Assembly: GCA_041166025.1 (NCBI GenBank)
Contig: JBEAMJ010000069.1
Coordinates: 124,001 to 188,000, forward strand
DNA length: 64,000 nucleotides
Source of the DNA: UBA7672 sp041166025
GTDB taxonomy: Bacteria; Pseudomonadota; Alphaproteobacteria; Caulobacterales; Hyphomonadaceae
Reading direction: 5' to 3'
Positions 16,666 to 24,984 of this stretch are shown piece after piece. Both the position numbers and the translations under genes were made by a program. Within the stretch, counting starts at the first letter, position 1, and each line of letters starts with the position of its first letter. The notes beneath the pieces are model-generated. The model saw only the letters and a program-made list of their open reading frames with translations, was not told the DNA's origin and did no database searches.

Positions 16666-18066
16666 TCAGGGCAGTACGGGGCCCCAGTCGGGATCGAAGG
16701 CGTCACCGGGCGTTGCGACCTTGCGCGGTTCCCCGCCATCGAGACCGATGATCGCGATCTGCGAACGTTCGCCGAGCAGGCGCGCAAAGGCGATGCGCCG
16801 CCCTTCGGGCGACCAGGACGGGCTGAGGTCGCTTGCGCCGGCCATGTTGGTGAGCGCGCGCGCTTCCGAGCCGTCAGGCCGCACGATGTGGATTGCGGTG
16901 TCGTCGCCGTTTTCGCGCACATAGGCGATCCAGTCGCCGCGCGGCGACCAGACCGGCGTCATCGCGCCATCGCCGCCCTGCGTGATGGGGCACGCCGTGG
17001 CCTGGGTTCCATCAGCGCACGTGACCGGCGTCCCGTCCACGCGCGCAACGTGGATCTGCTCAGACCCGCCGCGCGCGGAGACGAACGCGAACTGCAGTCC
17101 GTCTGGCGAGAGAGACGGTTCGGTGTCGGCGGCAGGATCGTCGGTGAGACGTGTCTCTTTTCCCCGGCTTATGGTGAAGGTGTAGATGTCTGTGTTGGCG
17201 CCGGCCTTGCGGCTGTAAATCAGCGTGCCGTCGAGCGGGGAGAAGCGCGCATCCGCATTTGGTTGGGCGCCTGTCGTCATGGGATCGCGCCGGCCGGTCA
17301 ACAAGTCATAGAGGATCGTTGTGCGCTGGGCCTGGGTCTTGCCCGGTATCGGAGCATCCGCAGAGTAGGCAATGGTCTGCGAGTTGCGCGCAGCGCGCGG
17401 CGACTGCAGGCGCATGATCGATGCAGGCAGGGTTTCGGCATTGCCCCCATCGGCATCCACAAAGGCCAGTTGCGCCTTGCTCGCGCCTGCCGTTGCATAG
17501 ACCAGCCTGCTGTCGAGGCCGGGCTTGCCGCCGACAAGAGCAACCAGAATGGCGTCGGCCGACTTGTGCGCAAGACGCCGCCACGTGCTGGCCGGCGCCG
17601 TGAACGATGTGCCGAGGATCTGCTTGCGGCCGGCGACATCGTAGACTCGGAACTGGATGGTCAGTTGTCCACTTTCGCTGATGATCGTCTTGCCGAGGAT
17701 CAGCACATCAACCCCCGCGCCGCCCCAGTCGCCCCAGGCGGGAAGGGCGTCGACACTGGCGCTGAGGCTGTCGAACGCACCGGGCGCTGGGGCCGTGAAG
17801 AGGCCCAGGCTTGCCAGGTCGGCCGCGATCACGTCCGAGACATTCTTCGCAGCGTCGACTTCCGCGCTGGAAGCGCCGGAGAAGGTGGGCACGGCAAGGT
17901 TGAGGGGTTTATAGCCCGGTGCGTCGGCGTCGACCGGGAAGGCCGCCGCAACCGTGCTTGCACCCGGCGCGGTGCTGACCGGCTCGCCGCCGAGAATGAT
18001 CTGCGCCTGCGCTGCGCCTGAAAGCGCCAGGACACAGCACGTCAGCAGAACCAAACGCCTGATCAT
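16666..18066 (-). CDS. tolB: TolB-like periplasmic beta-propeller protein
   Basis: A 466-residue secreted protein with signal peptide (about 1-21, cleaved after AQA). The N-terminal alpha/beta domain of TolB is visible (LNLAVPTFSG, NVSDVIAADLASLGLF), followed by a six-bladed propeller with repeated SPDG-type blades (SPLDGTLIYSR, SPDGLQFAFVS, SPRGDWIAYVR, SPEGRRIAFAR). TolB links inner-membrane TolQRA to Pal during outer-membrane constriction. The usual tolQRA and pal neighbours are absent here, so this may be a second copy or a relocated gene. ATG at 18066 chosen because it begins the signal peptide. Family certain, role as the main TolB uncertain. Confidence 0.85.
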   Translation of the reverse strand: MIRRLVLLTCCVLALSGAAQAQIILGGEPVSTAPGASTVAAAFPVDADAPGYKPLNLAVPTFSGASSAEVDAAKNVSDVIAADLASLGLFTAPAPGAFDSLSASVDALPAWGDWGGAGVDVLILGKTIISESGQLTIQFRVYDVAGRKQILGTSFTAPASTWRRLAHKSADAILVALVGGKPGLDSRLVYATAGASKAQLAFVDADGGNAETLPASIMRLQSPRAARNSQTIAYSADAPIPGKTQAQRTTILYDLLTGRRDPMTTGAQPNADARFSPLDGTLIYSRKAGANTDIYTFTISRGKETRLTDDPAADTEPSLSPDGLQFAFVSARGGSEQIHVARVDGTPVTCADGTQATACPITQGGDGAMTPVWSPRGDWIAYVRENGDDTAIHIVRPDGSEARALTNMAGASDLSPSWSPEGRRIAFARLLGERSQIAIIGLDGGEPRKVATPGDAFDPDWGPVLP

Positions 18067-18141
18067 TGAACGACCTGCATTACCGTTTTCCGGGCTCCGC
18101 ATAGCGCGGCCGGCGAAGCTTCGCCACAGTGATTGGCGCCC

Positions 18142-18951
18142 CTACTCGCGCGATAAATCCTGGGCCCGGAACAGGACAATCGCCGTGACTGCAAATAGCA
18201 CGGTCAGCGCCGCCATCGCCATGGCGCCCGGTCCGGCCAGATGCACGCCGATGGCGTCGGGTTCCCCCATGAAAGCGAGACCAGCTTCGCGTATGGCGCG
18301 ACCAGCAAAATTGGGGAGGGCGGCAAGCCAGGGGTCGCCGGTTTCCAGCCTGAAGCGGAGACCAGAAAGGTCGAGCGCAACCAGGATCATCACCGGCGCA
18401 ACGATCGCCGCCATCAGCGAGCGCGAGACGACCGCTGTCAGCATGGTGAGCGCGCCGGTCACCATGATCTGCAGGAACGCGCCGGCAAAGCCTGTGAGGA
18501 GCCCGATCAGGGAATTGGCCTGGGCATCGGCCCGTCCCGTCAGCGCTGCATCGAGCAGTCCAACGAACCAGCGTGCGAGGCCGCAGGCCAGGATGCTGGC
18601 GGCGGCGGCGAGTGCGAACAGCAGCAGCTTGGCGATCATGATGGCTGTGCGCTCGTTCCGGGGCAGGATCGCGCGCCATGTCTCCCAGCGATACTCTCCG
18701 GCGAAGAGGATCCCTGCGCCAAGAATGGCGAAGAGCTGGAAGATGGACGGCTGCATCGTGCCGAGCCCGTCATAGGCGTAACGGACGGGGTTCGCGTAGG
18801 GCAGCGCATCGCCAACATAGGTCCGCGCGAGTGTTTCCTCCGCTATGCCGGCGACAAGCACGAAGGCCGGCAGGAAGCCGAACGCCCAGAACAGCGACCA
18901 CTGATTGCGGGAAAGCTTGAACAGCTCTGCGCCGAAGGCCTGTCCGATCAT
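18142..18951 (-). CDS. ABC-2 type transporter permease
   Basis: A 269-residue membrane protein with about six hydrophobic helices (residues about 20-40, 63-83, 103-127, 150-172, 181-202, 240-263). The start, FGAELFKLSRNQWSL, is typical of the ABC-2 permeases paired with BcrA/NatA-type ATPases. It forms an exporter with the ATPase gene upstream; their 4 bp ATGA overlap shows coupling. The substrate is not indicated; related pairs export sodium, peptides or lipid-like compounds. Confidence 0.85.
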   Translation of the reverse strand: MIGQAFGAELFKLSRNQWSLFWAFGFLPAFVLVAGIAEETLARTYVGDALPYANPVRYAYDGLGTMQPSIFQLFAILGAGILFAGEYRWETWRAILPRNERTAIMIAKLLLFALAAAASILACGLARWFVGLLDAALTGRADAQANSLIGLLTGFAGAFLQIMVTGALTMLTAVVSRSLMAAIVAPVMILVALDLSGLRFRLETGDPWLAALPNFAGRAIREAGLAFMGEPDAIGVHLAGPGAMAMAALTVLFAVTAIVLFRAQDLSRE

Positions 18952-19832
18952 GGTGCGCCCGTGCTCGACAGGAACACGTCTTCAAGCGTCTGCGTCAGCC
19001 AGCGCGCCTCGAAGACGTCGATGCCGGCGCCGGTCAGCGCGCGGATGAGGGCGGGGGCTTCCTCGCGTGAAATATCGACAATCAAACCATCACCCTGCGG
19101 CCGCGCTCGCGCGCCCGCACTGGCAAGCGCCTTCTCGATGGGCGAGGCTGAAATGAACATGGCGCTCCGACCTGACACGAGATCGGCGACGCGGCCTTCG
19201 GCGATCAGCGCGCCCTTGTTGAGGATGGCGACGCGATCGCAGACCTTTTCGACCTCATCAAGGAGATGACTCGACAGGATGATCGTGACGCCGTCCTTCT
19301 CGACAAGATCGCGCACCAGCGTGCGCATATCCTGGATGCCGGCGGGATCGAGCCCATTCGTCGGCTCGTCAAGGATCAGGAGTTCTGGACGGGCCAGCAA
19401 GGCTGCGCCAAGCGCGAGCCGCTGCCGCATGCCCATCGAAAACGTCCGCGCCTTGCGGCTTGAAGCATCGGCGAGTCCAACGCGTTCCAGAACGGCGTCC
19501 ACCCGTCCCGCCTCCCGGAATCCGGACATCCGCGCCGCCATCTGCAGCATCTCGCGCGCTGTCAGGAACGGGTAGAGCGAAGGCGCCTCGATCATCGCAC
19601 CGACGCGGCGAAGCACGCTGGCGTGGATGGCGCTCTGGCCCAGCAATTGGAAGCTGCCCCGGCTCGGCGCGACCAGCCCGAGCACCATGCGCACAAGCGT
19701 GCTCTTGCCGGCGCCATTGGGGCCGAGCACGCCGTAGACCATGCCTTTGGGGATCAAAAGATCGAGCGAGCCCAATGCGGTGACAGCGCCATAGCTCTTG
19801 CCGAGGCCGGACGTTTCGAGCGCGGCGGTCAC
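18948..19832 (-). CDS. ABC transporter ATP-binding protein (BcrA/NatA type)
   Basis: A 294-residue ATPase with Walker A GPNGAGKST, Q-loop, signature SMGMRQRLALG, Walker B LLILDEPTNGLDPAG and switch His (SSHLLDE). After the ATPase core, residues about 225-294 match the C-terminal regulatory extension common in drug or antibiotic exporters. A GTG start at 19832 gives the expected N-terminus; it is 6 nt after the enoyl-CoA hydratase stop, so all three genes likely share a transcript. It works with the permease encoded immediately downstream. Confidence 0.92.
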   Translation of the reverse strand: MTAALETSGLGKSYGAVTALGSLDLLIPKGMVYGVLGPNGAGKSTLVRMVLGLVAPSRGSFQLLGQSAIHASVLRRVGAMIEAPSLYPFLTAREMLQMAARMSGFREAGRVDAVLERVGLADASSRKARTFSMGMRQRLALGAALLARPELLILDEPTNGLDPAGIQDMRTLVRDLVEKDGVTIILSSHLLDEVEKVCDRVAILNKGALIAEGRVADLVSGRSAMFISASPIEKALASAGARARPQGDGLIVDISREEAPALIRALTGAGIDVFEARWLTQTLEDVFLSSTGAP

Positions 19833-19838
19833 GCGCGG

Positions 19839-20636
19839 CTATCGCCCCTTGAAAACCGGCGCGCGCTTTTCCACGAAGGCTTTCGCGGCTTCGGCGTGAT
19901 CTGCGGTCTGGGCCGAGCGGGAATGATTGAGCGCCTCGGTATCGAAGGAGAGCAGCATGTCGCCCTTCTCGGCGATGTTGAGGTTCTTTTTCATCAGGCC
20001 CTGGGTGATCCGCGCGCCACTGGCAAAGCGCTTCGCCAGCGCCATTGTTTCGGCCTCGAGCTCCCTGGGATCGACCGCGCGGTTGACGATGCCGAGGCGC
20101 TCGGCCTCCTCAGCGAGGATCACGTCGGAAAGCAGATAGAGCTCCTTCGCCTTGGCGGAGCCGACGAGCTGCGTGAGGAAGTACGTGCCGCCGAAATCGC
20201 CGGAGAGGCCGACCTTTGCAAAGGCCGTCGTGATCTTCGCGCCGCGCGCGGCGATACGGAAATCGCAGGCGAGGGCGATCGACAGACCGGCCCCGGCGGC
20301 CGCGCCCGGAATGGAGGCTATGGTGATCTTGGGCATGTCATGCAGCCAGCGGGAGACCTCCATGCTCTGGCGCAGGAGGTGGGCGGCCTGCTCCGGCGAA
20401 CGGCCGTGATTTGCCCCGCCATCGTTCGATGCGAAGCCCTTGACGTCACCGCCTGCGCAGAATGCGCCGCCGGCGCCGGTGATGACGACGGCCCCGATAT
20501 CGGGATCCGCCGCAAGCCGGGGCAGCGCCTCGTTGAGCGCCGCCAGCATAGGCTGTGACAACGCATTGCGCGCCTCGGGACGGTTCATGGTGAGGATGGC
20601 GATGCCGTCCTGCTTGGATTCCAGAAGGTCGGCCAT
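19839..20636 (-). CDS. Enoyl-CoA hydratase/isomerase family protein (PaaG-like)
   Basis: A 265-residue crotonase-fold enzyme. Both oxyanion-hole segments are present (GGAFCAGGDVKGF and GAAAGAGLSIALACDF). At the catalytic positions it has VGLSGDFGGTYFL, with an Asp and no second Glu, which resembles isomerases such as PaaG more than classic hydratases. ATG at 20636 has GGGAG about 7 nt upstream; the frame extends further but without homology. It is encoded just upstream of an ABC exporter (6 nt gap), an unusual partner. The substrate is unknown; acyl-CoA or epoxyphenylacetyl-CoA type chemistry is possible. Confidence 0.88.
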   Translation of the reverse strand: MADLLESKQDGIAILTMNRPEARNALSQPMLAALNEALPRLAADPDIGAVVITGAGGAFCAGGDVKGFASNDGGANHGRSPEQAAHLLRQSMEVSRWLHDMPKITIASIPGAAAGAGLSIALACDFRIAARGAKITTAFAKVGLSGDFGGTYFLTQLVGSAKAKELYLLSDVILAEEAERLGIVNRAVDPRELEAETMALAKRFASGARITQGLMKKNLNIAEKGDMLLSFDTEALNHSRSAQTADHAEAAKAFVEKRAPVFKGR

Positions 20637-20709
20637 ACGTGTCTCCCTGTCGTCTGTGCGCTCAGGGATAGGACCGGCGTCTGGCCGGTGCAAGCGCGCG
20701 GCGTCGGCT

Positions 20710-20952
20710 CTACTTTGCGAGCTGTGGTGCGCCCTGACGTGCAGCGACGGGCGAGTGAACGCCCAGCGTCACATCCGCCGAGCCGCACATGGGACAGGTC
20801 ATGTCCCCAGCGACCGTCGCGATTTCGGCCTGGACGCCGAGACGAAGTGCGATTGGTGCGGGATCGAGCGGGGTGCGCGCGCCGCAATCGTGGCAGGCGA
20901 CCAGCAGCAGTTGATCGCGATCGAGAACGTCTCGGAACCTCATCCCACCCAT
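20710..20952 (-). CDS. Small putative zinc-ribbon protein
   Basis: An 80-residue protein, not recognised. It has two CxxC knuckles spaced about 40 residues apart (ACHDCG and MTCPMCG), which would hold a zinc ion, and a start RFRDVLDRDQLLLVACHDCG that reads as a genuine folded domain. The start is uncertain: ATG codons at 20952, 20943 and 21042 are in frame, none with a strong RBS, and the upstream part is low in recognisable structure. It stands between the enoyl-CoA hydratase gene (same strand, 73 bp downstream) and the divergent membrane-XRE pair. Confidence 0.5.
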   Translation of the reverse strand: MGGMRFRDVLDRDQLLLVACHDCGARTPLDPAPIALRLGVQAEIATVAGDMTCPMCGSADVTLGVHSPVAARQGAPQLAK

Positions 20953-21118
20953 CGTCACAATTCGCCCGTCTTCGCGAGGCGTCACCCTGTGGAGAAATCC
21001 TGCACTGCTCAGAAGCGAAAAGCGAATCGGAACTTCATGCATGGCGTGTCCGCGACCGCGGCCCAGAAACCCATGCGCTTCAAAGGGACAAGCAAGCGCG
21101 ACTTTTTGTAAAACATGC

Positions 21119-21165
21119 TTGACTTCTCGGTGTCGACATGACAAAGACCCTTTACTTGAAGTCAA
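21119..21165. promoter_or_regulatory. Inverted repeat upstream of the membrane protein-XRE pair
   Basis: Arms TTGACTTC (21119-21126) and GAAGTCAA (21158-21165) are exact complements, 31 bp apart, with a perfect TGTCGACA palindrome between them (21131-21138). The region ends 11 bp before the start of the membrane gene, whose operon partner is an XRE repressor. It could be the operator for autoregulation; this is inference. Confidence 0.35.
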
Positions 21166-21176
21166 AGAGGTTTGTC

Positions 21177-22079
21177 ATGTCTGCGCCTGCTCCAAAACCT
21201 GCGACGTCGCGTGGGGTTCTGACCATGGGGATCGCAGCGGCGCTCTTGTCGGCCACCGGCCAGGCAACGCCCAAGACGTTGGCGCGACTGGTCGAGCTGG
21301 GCCTTCCCGACATCGCTGCGCGGGCGATCCTCCATGCGGCGCCGGTGATCCTGATCGTCGGCGCCGCCATCATCGGACGGGCGCTCGGCCGGGGACGGTC
21401 AAAACTGGTGCGCGGTGTGATCTATGCGCTCTGCGGCATAGTCGCCGGTTTCTTCACAGCTTACTGCCTCGACCTGCTGGTGGGCGTGCCGGCCGCGATC
21501 GAGGCGCTCAACGGCCCGCTCGCCGAACCGGACGTGATCGAGATCGCGCTCTGGACCTATGGGGCAATCGTCATGTCGATGGGCCTGATGGTTGCCGTGA
21601 TCGCGACATTCGGGTCGCCCGGCGCACAGGCGATCAATCTGGAGGACGACCTCGATCCGGAGGCGCTCGACATCCGCAAGGCCGAACGCGCAAGCTTTGG
21701 TCTCAGCGCGGTTGGTCTGGTCGCGATGGGTGTTGCGAGCATGGCCCTTTCGATCGCGCGGCAGTCAGCCGATGGCGCTGTGCTCGGTCCCTGCCTCGTT
21801 GCGATTGCCGCGGGCATGATCGGCGTGCTGCCGAGCTTCGTGCTGTGGAGCCGGCTCGACGAGCTGCAGCGCCGACAAGTCGTCGATGCCTACGCGACCT
21901 CGGCGGTGCTCTTCACGCTCGTTGCGTTCGGATGGGCCCTCGCTCAGGCGCTCGATGTCGCGCCGCCCTTCGATGCTGGCGCGGTCTTTGTCGGGCTTTC
22001 GATAACCCAGCTGGTCGCCACGTTTGTTGTAACGGCCTCCCTTGCCGGCAAGGCTCGCGCCGAGCGGCGGCCGGCATGA
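21177..22079 (+). CDS. Multi-pass membrane protein paired with XRE regulator
   Basis: A 300-residue integral membrane protein not assigned to a known family. About seven hydrophobic segments can be drawn (residues near 15-30, 50-72, 78-102, 125-150, 180-200, 208-228, 245-290), with a charged loop LEDDLDPEALDIRKAERAS before the fifth. ATG at 21177 is preceded by AAAGAGG with 6 nt spacing; an earlier in-frame ATG at 21138 is less likely. The stop overlaps the start of the downstream helix-turn-helix gene (ATGA). Membrane protein plus tiny XRE regulator pairs are a recurrent bacterial arrangement in which the regulator controls the operon; the job of the membrane protein is unknown. Confidence 0.75.
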   Translation: MSAPAPKPATSRGVLTMGIAAALLSATGQATPKTLARLVELGLPDIAARAILHAAPVILIVGAAIIGRALGRGRSKLVRGVIYALCGIVAGFFTAYCLDLLVGVPAAIEALNGPLAEPDVIEIALWTYGAIVMSMGLMVAVIATFGSPGAQAINLEDDLDPEALDIRKAERASFGLSAVGLVAMGVASMALSIARQSADGAVLGPCLVAIAAGMIGVLPSFVLWSRLDELQRRQVVDAYATSAVLFTLVAFGWALAQALDVAPPFDAGAVFVGLSITQLVATFVVTASLAGKARAERRPA

Positions 22080-22285
22080 AGAACCAGCTGCGCGTGCTCA
22101 GGGCCCAGCGGAGCTGGAGCCAGGCCGACCTTGCCGAAAAGCTCAACGTGTCGCGCCAGACCATCAACGCGATCGAAACGGGCCGCTATGATCCATCCTT
22201 GCCGCTCGCCTTCACGATTGCGCGTCTGTTTGGCCTGACCATCGAGGCGATCTTCTCGCCCGAGGACCCGGAGGCTCACGACTGA
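22076..22285 (+). CDS. XRE family helix-turn-helix regulator, single domain
   Basis: A 69-residue protein that is almost only a Cro/C1-type HTH: LRAQRSWSQADLAEKLNVSRQTINAIE contains the full helix-turn-helix, followed by a short tail (IEAIFSPEDPE). This YozG/PF01381-like type binds DNA as a dimer. It overlaps the membrane protein gene by 4 bp and is very probably translated by coupling. A candidate operator is the inverted repeat at 21119-21165. Confidence 0.88.
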   Translation: MKNQLRVLRAQRSWSQADLAEKLNVSRQTINAIETGRYDPSLPLAFTIARLFGLTIEAIFSPEDPEAHD

Positions 22286-22360
22286 CACACACCCGCAATG
22301 TCGACCCACAAGATCAGACGAAATCTTCCTCCCCCGGAAACTATGCAGGAGACACTCCAG

Positions 22361-23260
22361 ATGAGCGCCAAATCGTTGACCCTCAAGCTTTGCAGCCTTG
22401 TGGCAGGAGCGATGCTCGCCCTCAGCGCATGCACAACGCCCGCACAAGCCCAGCCCGCAATGTGGACGGTGAAGGACGCTGACTCCACGATCTATCTCTT
22501 CGGCACCGTCCACCTGCTCAAGCCCGAGACCGAGTGGAAAACCGAAAAGCTGAAGGCGGCCATTGCGGAGGCCGAACAGCTCTGGCTCGAACTGCCGACC
22601 ACCAATTCGGAGGCGCTCGCGGCCGAGATGATGCCGCTGATCACGCAGTTCGGCCTTGCGCCGGCGACACCGCTCTCCTCCAGCCTCACACCCGAGGAGA
22701 TGAAGACGCTCGACGAGGCGGCGAAGCTGGCCGGCATGACGGGCGCCCAGCTCAACGCTTTCCGGCCATGGTTCGCTGCGCTGACGATCACGACCTCGGC
22801 CGTGACGCGTGCAGGCTACGACCCTGCTTCGGGCGTCGATTCCCGGATCGAAGTGCTGTTTGCCGAGCGCGGCATCAAGCCGAAGGGCTTCGAGACGCCC
22901 GAACAGCAAATCAAGGTTTTCGCCGACATGAGCCGCGAGGAGGAGCTGGCCTATCTGCGCCAGATCATCGAGGAGTACGAGAACGCGGCTGATGTGCTGG
23001 ATCGGATGGTCGACCAGTGGTCGCGCGGCGACCTGGTCGGGCTGGAAGCCTCGCTCGTCGCCGACATGCGCGAGGCCTCGCCGGAGCTCTACGAAGACCT
23101 GCTGCCCAAGCGTAATGCGAACTGGGCCGTCCAGATCGAGGACATGCTGAAGGGCAAGGGGGTGATCTTCATCGCGGTCGGCGCCGGGCACCTGATTGGC
23201 GAAGACAGCGTGCAGGCCTTACTCAAAGCCAAGGGGATCGAGGCGGAACGCGTCCAGTAG
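22361..23260 (+). CDS. TraB/GumN family lipoprotein
   Basis: A 299-residue exported protein with lipobox LSAC (Cys near residue 25). It has the two hallmark segments of the TraB/GumN family: YLFGTVHLLKPE near the N-terminus of the mature part and IFIAVGAGHLIGEDSVQALL near the C-terminus. These motifs carry conserved His/Glu and suggest a metal-dependent peptidase-like fold (related to Tiki proteins), though bacterial activities are mostly unknown. ATG at 22361 selected for AGGAG with 9 nt spacing; in-frame ATGs at 22298 and 22343 would delay the signal sequence. It is 75 bp after the XRE gene. Confidence 0.87.
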   Translation: MSAKSLTLKLCSLVAGAMLALSACTTPAQAQPAMWTVKDADSTIYLFGTVHLLKPETEWKTEKLKAAIAEAEQLWLELPTTNSEALAAEMMPLITQFGLAPATPLSSSLTPEEMKTLDEAAKLAGMTGAQLNAFRPWFAALTITTSAVTRAGYDPASGVDSRIEVLFAERGIKPKGFETPEQQIKVFADMSREEELAYLRQIIEEYENAADVLDRMVDQWSRGDLVGLEASLVADMREASPELYEDLLPKRNANWAVQIEDMLKGKGVIFIAVGAGHLIGEDSVQALLKAKGIEAERVQ

Positions 23261-23317
23261 AGGACGGGGCCCCCTACCAGTGCTTGCAAGCGGCGCGTAT
23301 TCGCGCATGCTTGCGGC

Positions 23318-24073
23318 ATGGCTGGTTCGGGTGCAGAGGTTCTCTCGCGCTATCTTCGCGACGCCGGGCGTATCGTGGTTTTCACGGGCGCCGGAATCTC
23401 GACTGAGTCCGGAATTCCGGATTTCCGCTCTCCTGGCGGCGTGTGGTCGCGGATGAAACCGATCTACTTCCAGGAGTTCGTGGCCTCCGAGGCCAAGCGG
23501 CGCGAGGCCTGGACGCGCGTCTTCACCGGCGCGGCAGGGTGGGTCGGCAAGGCGCCCAATGCCGGGCATGCCGCCGTGGCGCGCCTGGTCCATGCCGGCA
23601 AGGCTTCGTCCGTCATCACGCAGAATGTCGACAATCTGCATCAGGCCTCCGGCGTGCCCGACCGCAGCGTGATCGAGCTGCACGGCAATGCGAGCTATGC
23701 AAAATGCCTCGCCTGCGAGCTGCGCCACGAGCTCGACGAGCTGCGCCCTATCTTCGTCGATCGCGGAGAGATACCCACCTGCAGGGACTGCGGCGGCCTG
23801 GTCAAGACAGCGACCATCTCCTTTGGCCAGCAGATGCCCGAAGAGCCGATGCTGCAGGCCGAGGCCGAGACACAGCTCAGCGATCTCTTCCTTGTGCTGG
23901 GATCATCGCTCGTCGTCACGCCCGCCGCACTTTTCCCGGTCAAGGCCAAGCAGTACGGGGCGAAGCTGGTGATCCTAAACCGCGAGCCGACGCCGCTGGA
24001 CGACATTGCCGATCTTGTTCTGCACGACGAGATCGGCCCGACGATGACAGCAGCAATGGGGGACATGAACTGA
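23318..24073 (+). CDS. NAD-dependent deacylase (sirtuin, Sir2 family)
   Basis: A 251-residue class U/III-type sirtuin that removes acyl groups from lysines using NAD. Key motifs: GAGISTESGIPDFRSP for NAD, TQNVDNLH, the catalytic His in ELHGN, a four-Cys zinc module (CLAC and CRDC), and GSSLVVTPA near the end. Length is typical. The ATG at 23318 begins the expected helix before the NAD loop. Likely targets are acetylated metabolic enzymes such as acyl-CoA synthetase, as known for CobB-type proteins. It is 57 bp after the TraB gene. Confidence 0.93.
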   Translation: MAGSGAEVLSRYLRDAGRIVVFTGAGISTESGIPDFRSPGGVWSRMKPIYFQEFVASEAKRREAWTRVFTGAAGWVGKAPNAGHAAVARLVHAGKASSVITQNVDNLHQASGVPDRSVIELHGNASYAKCLACELRHELDELRPIFVDRGEIPTCRDCGGLVKTATISFGQQMPEEPMLQAEAETQLSDLFLVLGSSLVVTPAALFPVKAKQYGAKLVILNREPTPLDDIADLVLHDEIGPTMTAAMGDMN

Positions 24074-24157
24074 AGCGAGCCCAGCCCTCCGGCACGCCGT
24101 CAGTCAGCCAGCATCGCCGCTCAGTCATCGCCGGGATGGCCGTGCCGGAGACATCAT

Positions 24158-24927
24158 ATGGCCTTTGCCCGCCTGCGGTTCATGGTGTTTGTCCTGATTG
24201 TGCTGGGCCTGCCAGCGGCATTGATGTCGACCGCTGACACGGAGTTGGTCGAGCTTGGCAAGCTGGTGATGATCCTGAGCCCTGCCGTCGCCGGCCTGGC
24301 GCTGTCATCCCACCGCTGGAATCGTGCACCCGGCCCCAACTGGCGCTGGGTGCTCTATGCAGGAGCCGTGACGCTGGCCGTGACAGCCGGCTCGCTGATG
24401 GTTGCATTGGCGGTCGGCGCCGTGAACTTCCGCCTTCAAGATGTTTCGCCTGCTGCTCTTCTGGGGCCGATAGGGGCTCAGTCCTCACCAGCGTGCTCGA
24501 AGAACTGGGGTGGGCCGGGGGCGGGCTCACCCTTGCGATCGCCGCGCTCGGGGGAGGCTGGGGTGTGCTTGTTCTCGGCCTGGTCTGGGCGGCCTGGCAT
24601 CTCATTCCAGTCATGTTTCGCGTCGGACTCTTTCCCTACCTCGAGGCTGCGCCTCCTCTCATGTTTGTCGCCTTCGTCGTGGCGTGTGTGGTCTACCGCG
24701 AACTGTTGACCCAGCTGCGGGACCGCGCCGGCTCCTGGCTGGGCGCCGCCGCTGGTCATGCAGCGCCCAACATTCTTCTCGCCGGCCTTCTCGCAGCCGG
24801 TGTCGAGCTTTATCCAGGGCCTGCAGACTGGCTGTACTTTCCCGCGCCGGGCGGACTTGTCTTTCCCACGCTCGTTCTGGTCGCACTCCTGATGCTGCGC
24901 CGGGGAGCAAGAGAAGGCCTTCGCTAG
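24158..24927 (+). pseudogene. CPBP intramembrane metalloprotease-like gene, frameshifted
   Basis: Two reading frames together make one CAAX-protease/CPBP protein. The first (from ATG 24158) encodes membrane helices up to about base 24465 (LVMILSPAVAGLALSSHRW, then LRWVLY-type helices); it then loses sense. The second frame, open from before 24480, continues with SVLTSVLEELGW, the glutamate motif of the family, then AAWHLIPVMF and GHAAPNILLAGLLAAG with the expected His and Asn, to the stop at 24927. The shift lies near 24465-24480. The usual Arg in EExxxR is Ala here (EELGWAG). It is either a decayed gene or a sequencing indel. Confidence 0.7.
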
Positions 24928-24984
24928 TCCCGTGACCGGCTTTGCAAACGCTTGGTTCATCGACGTTGCCTGTCGCAAGCGCGT

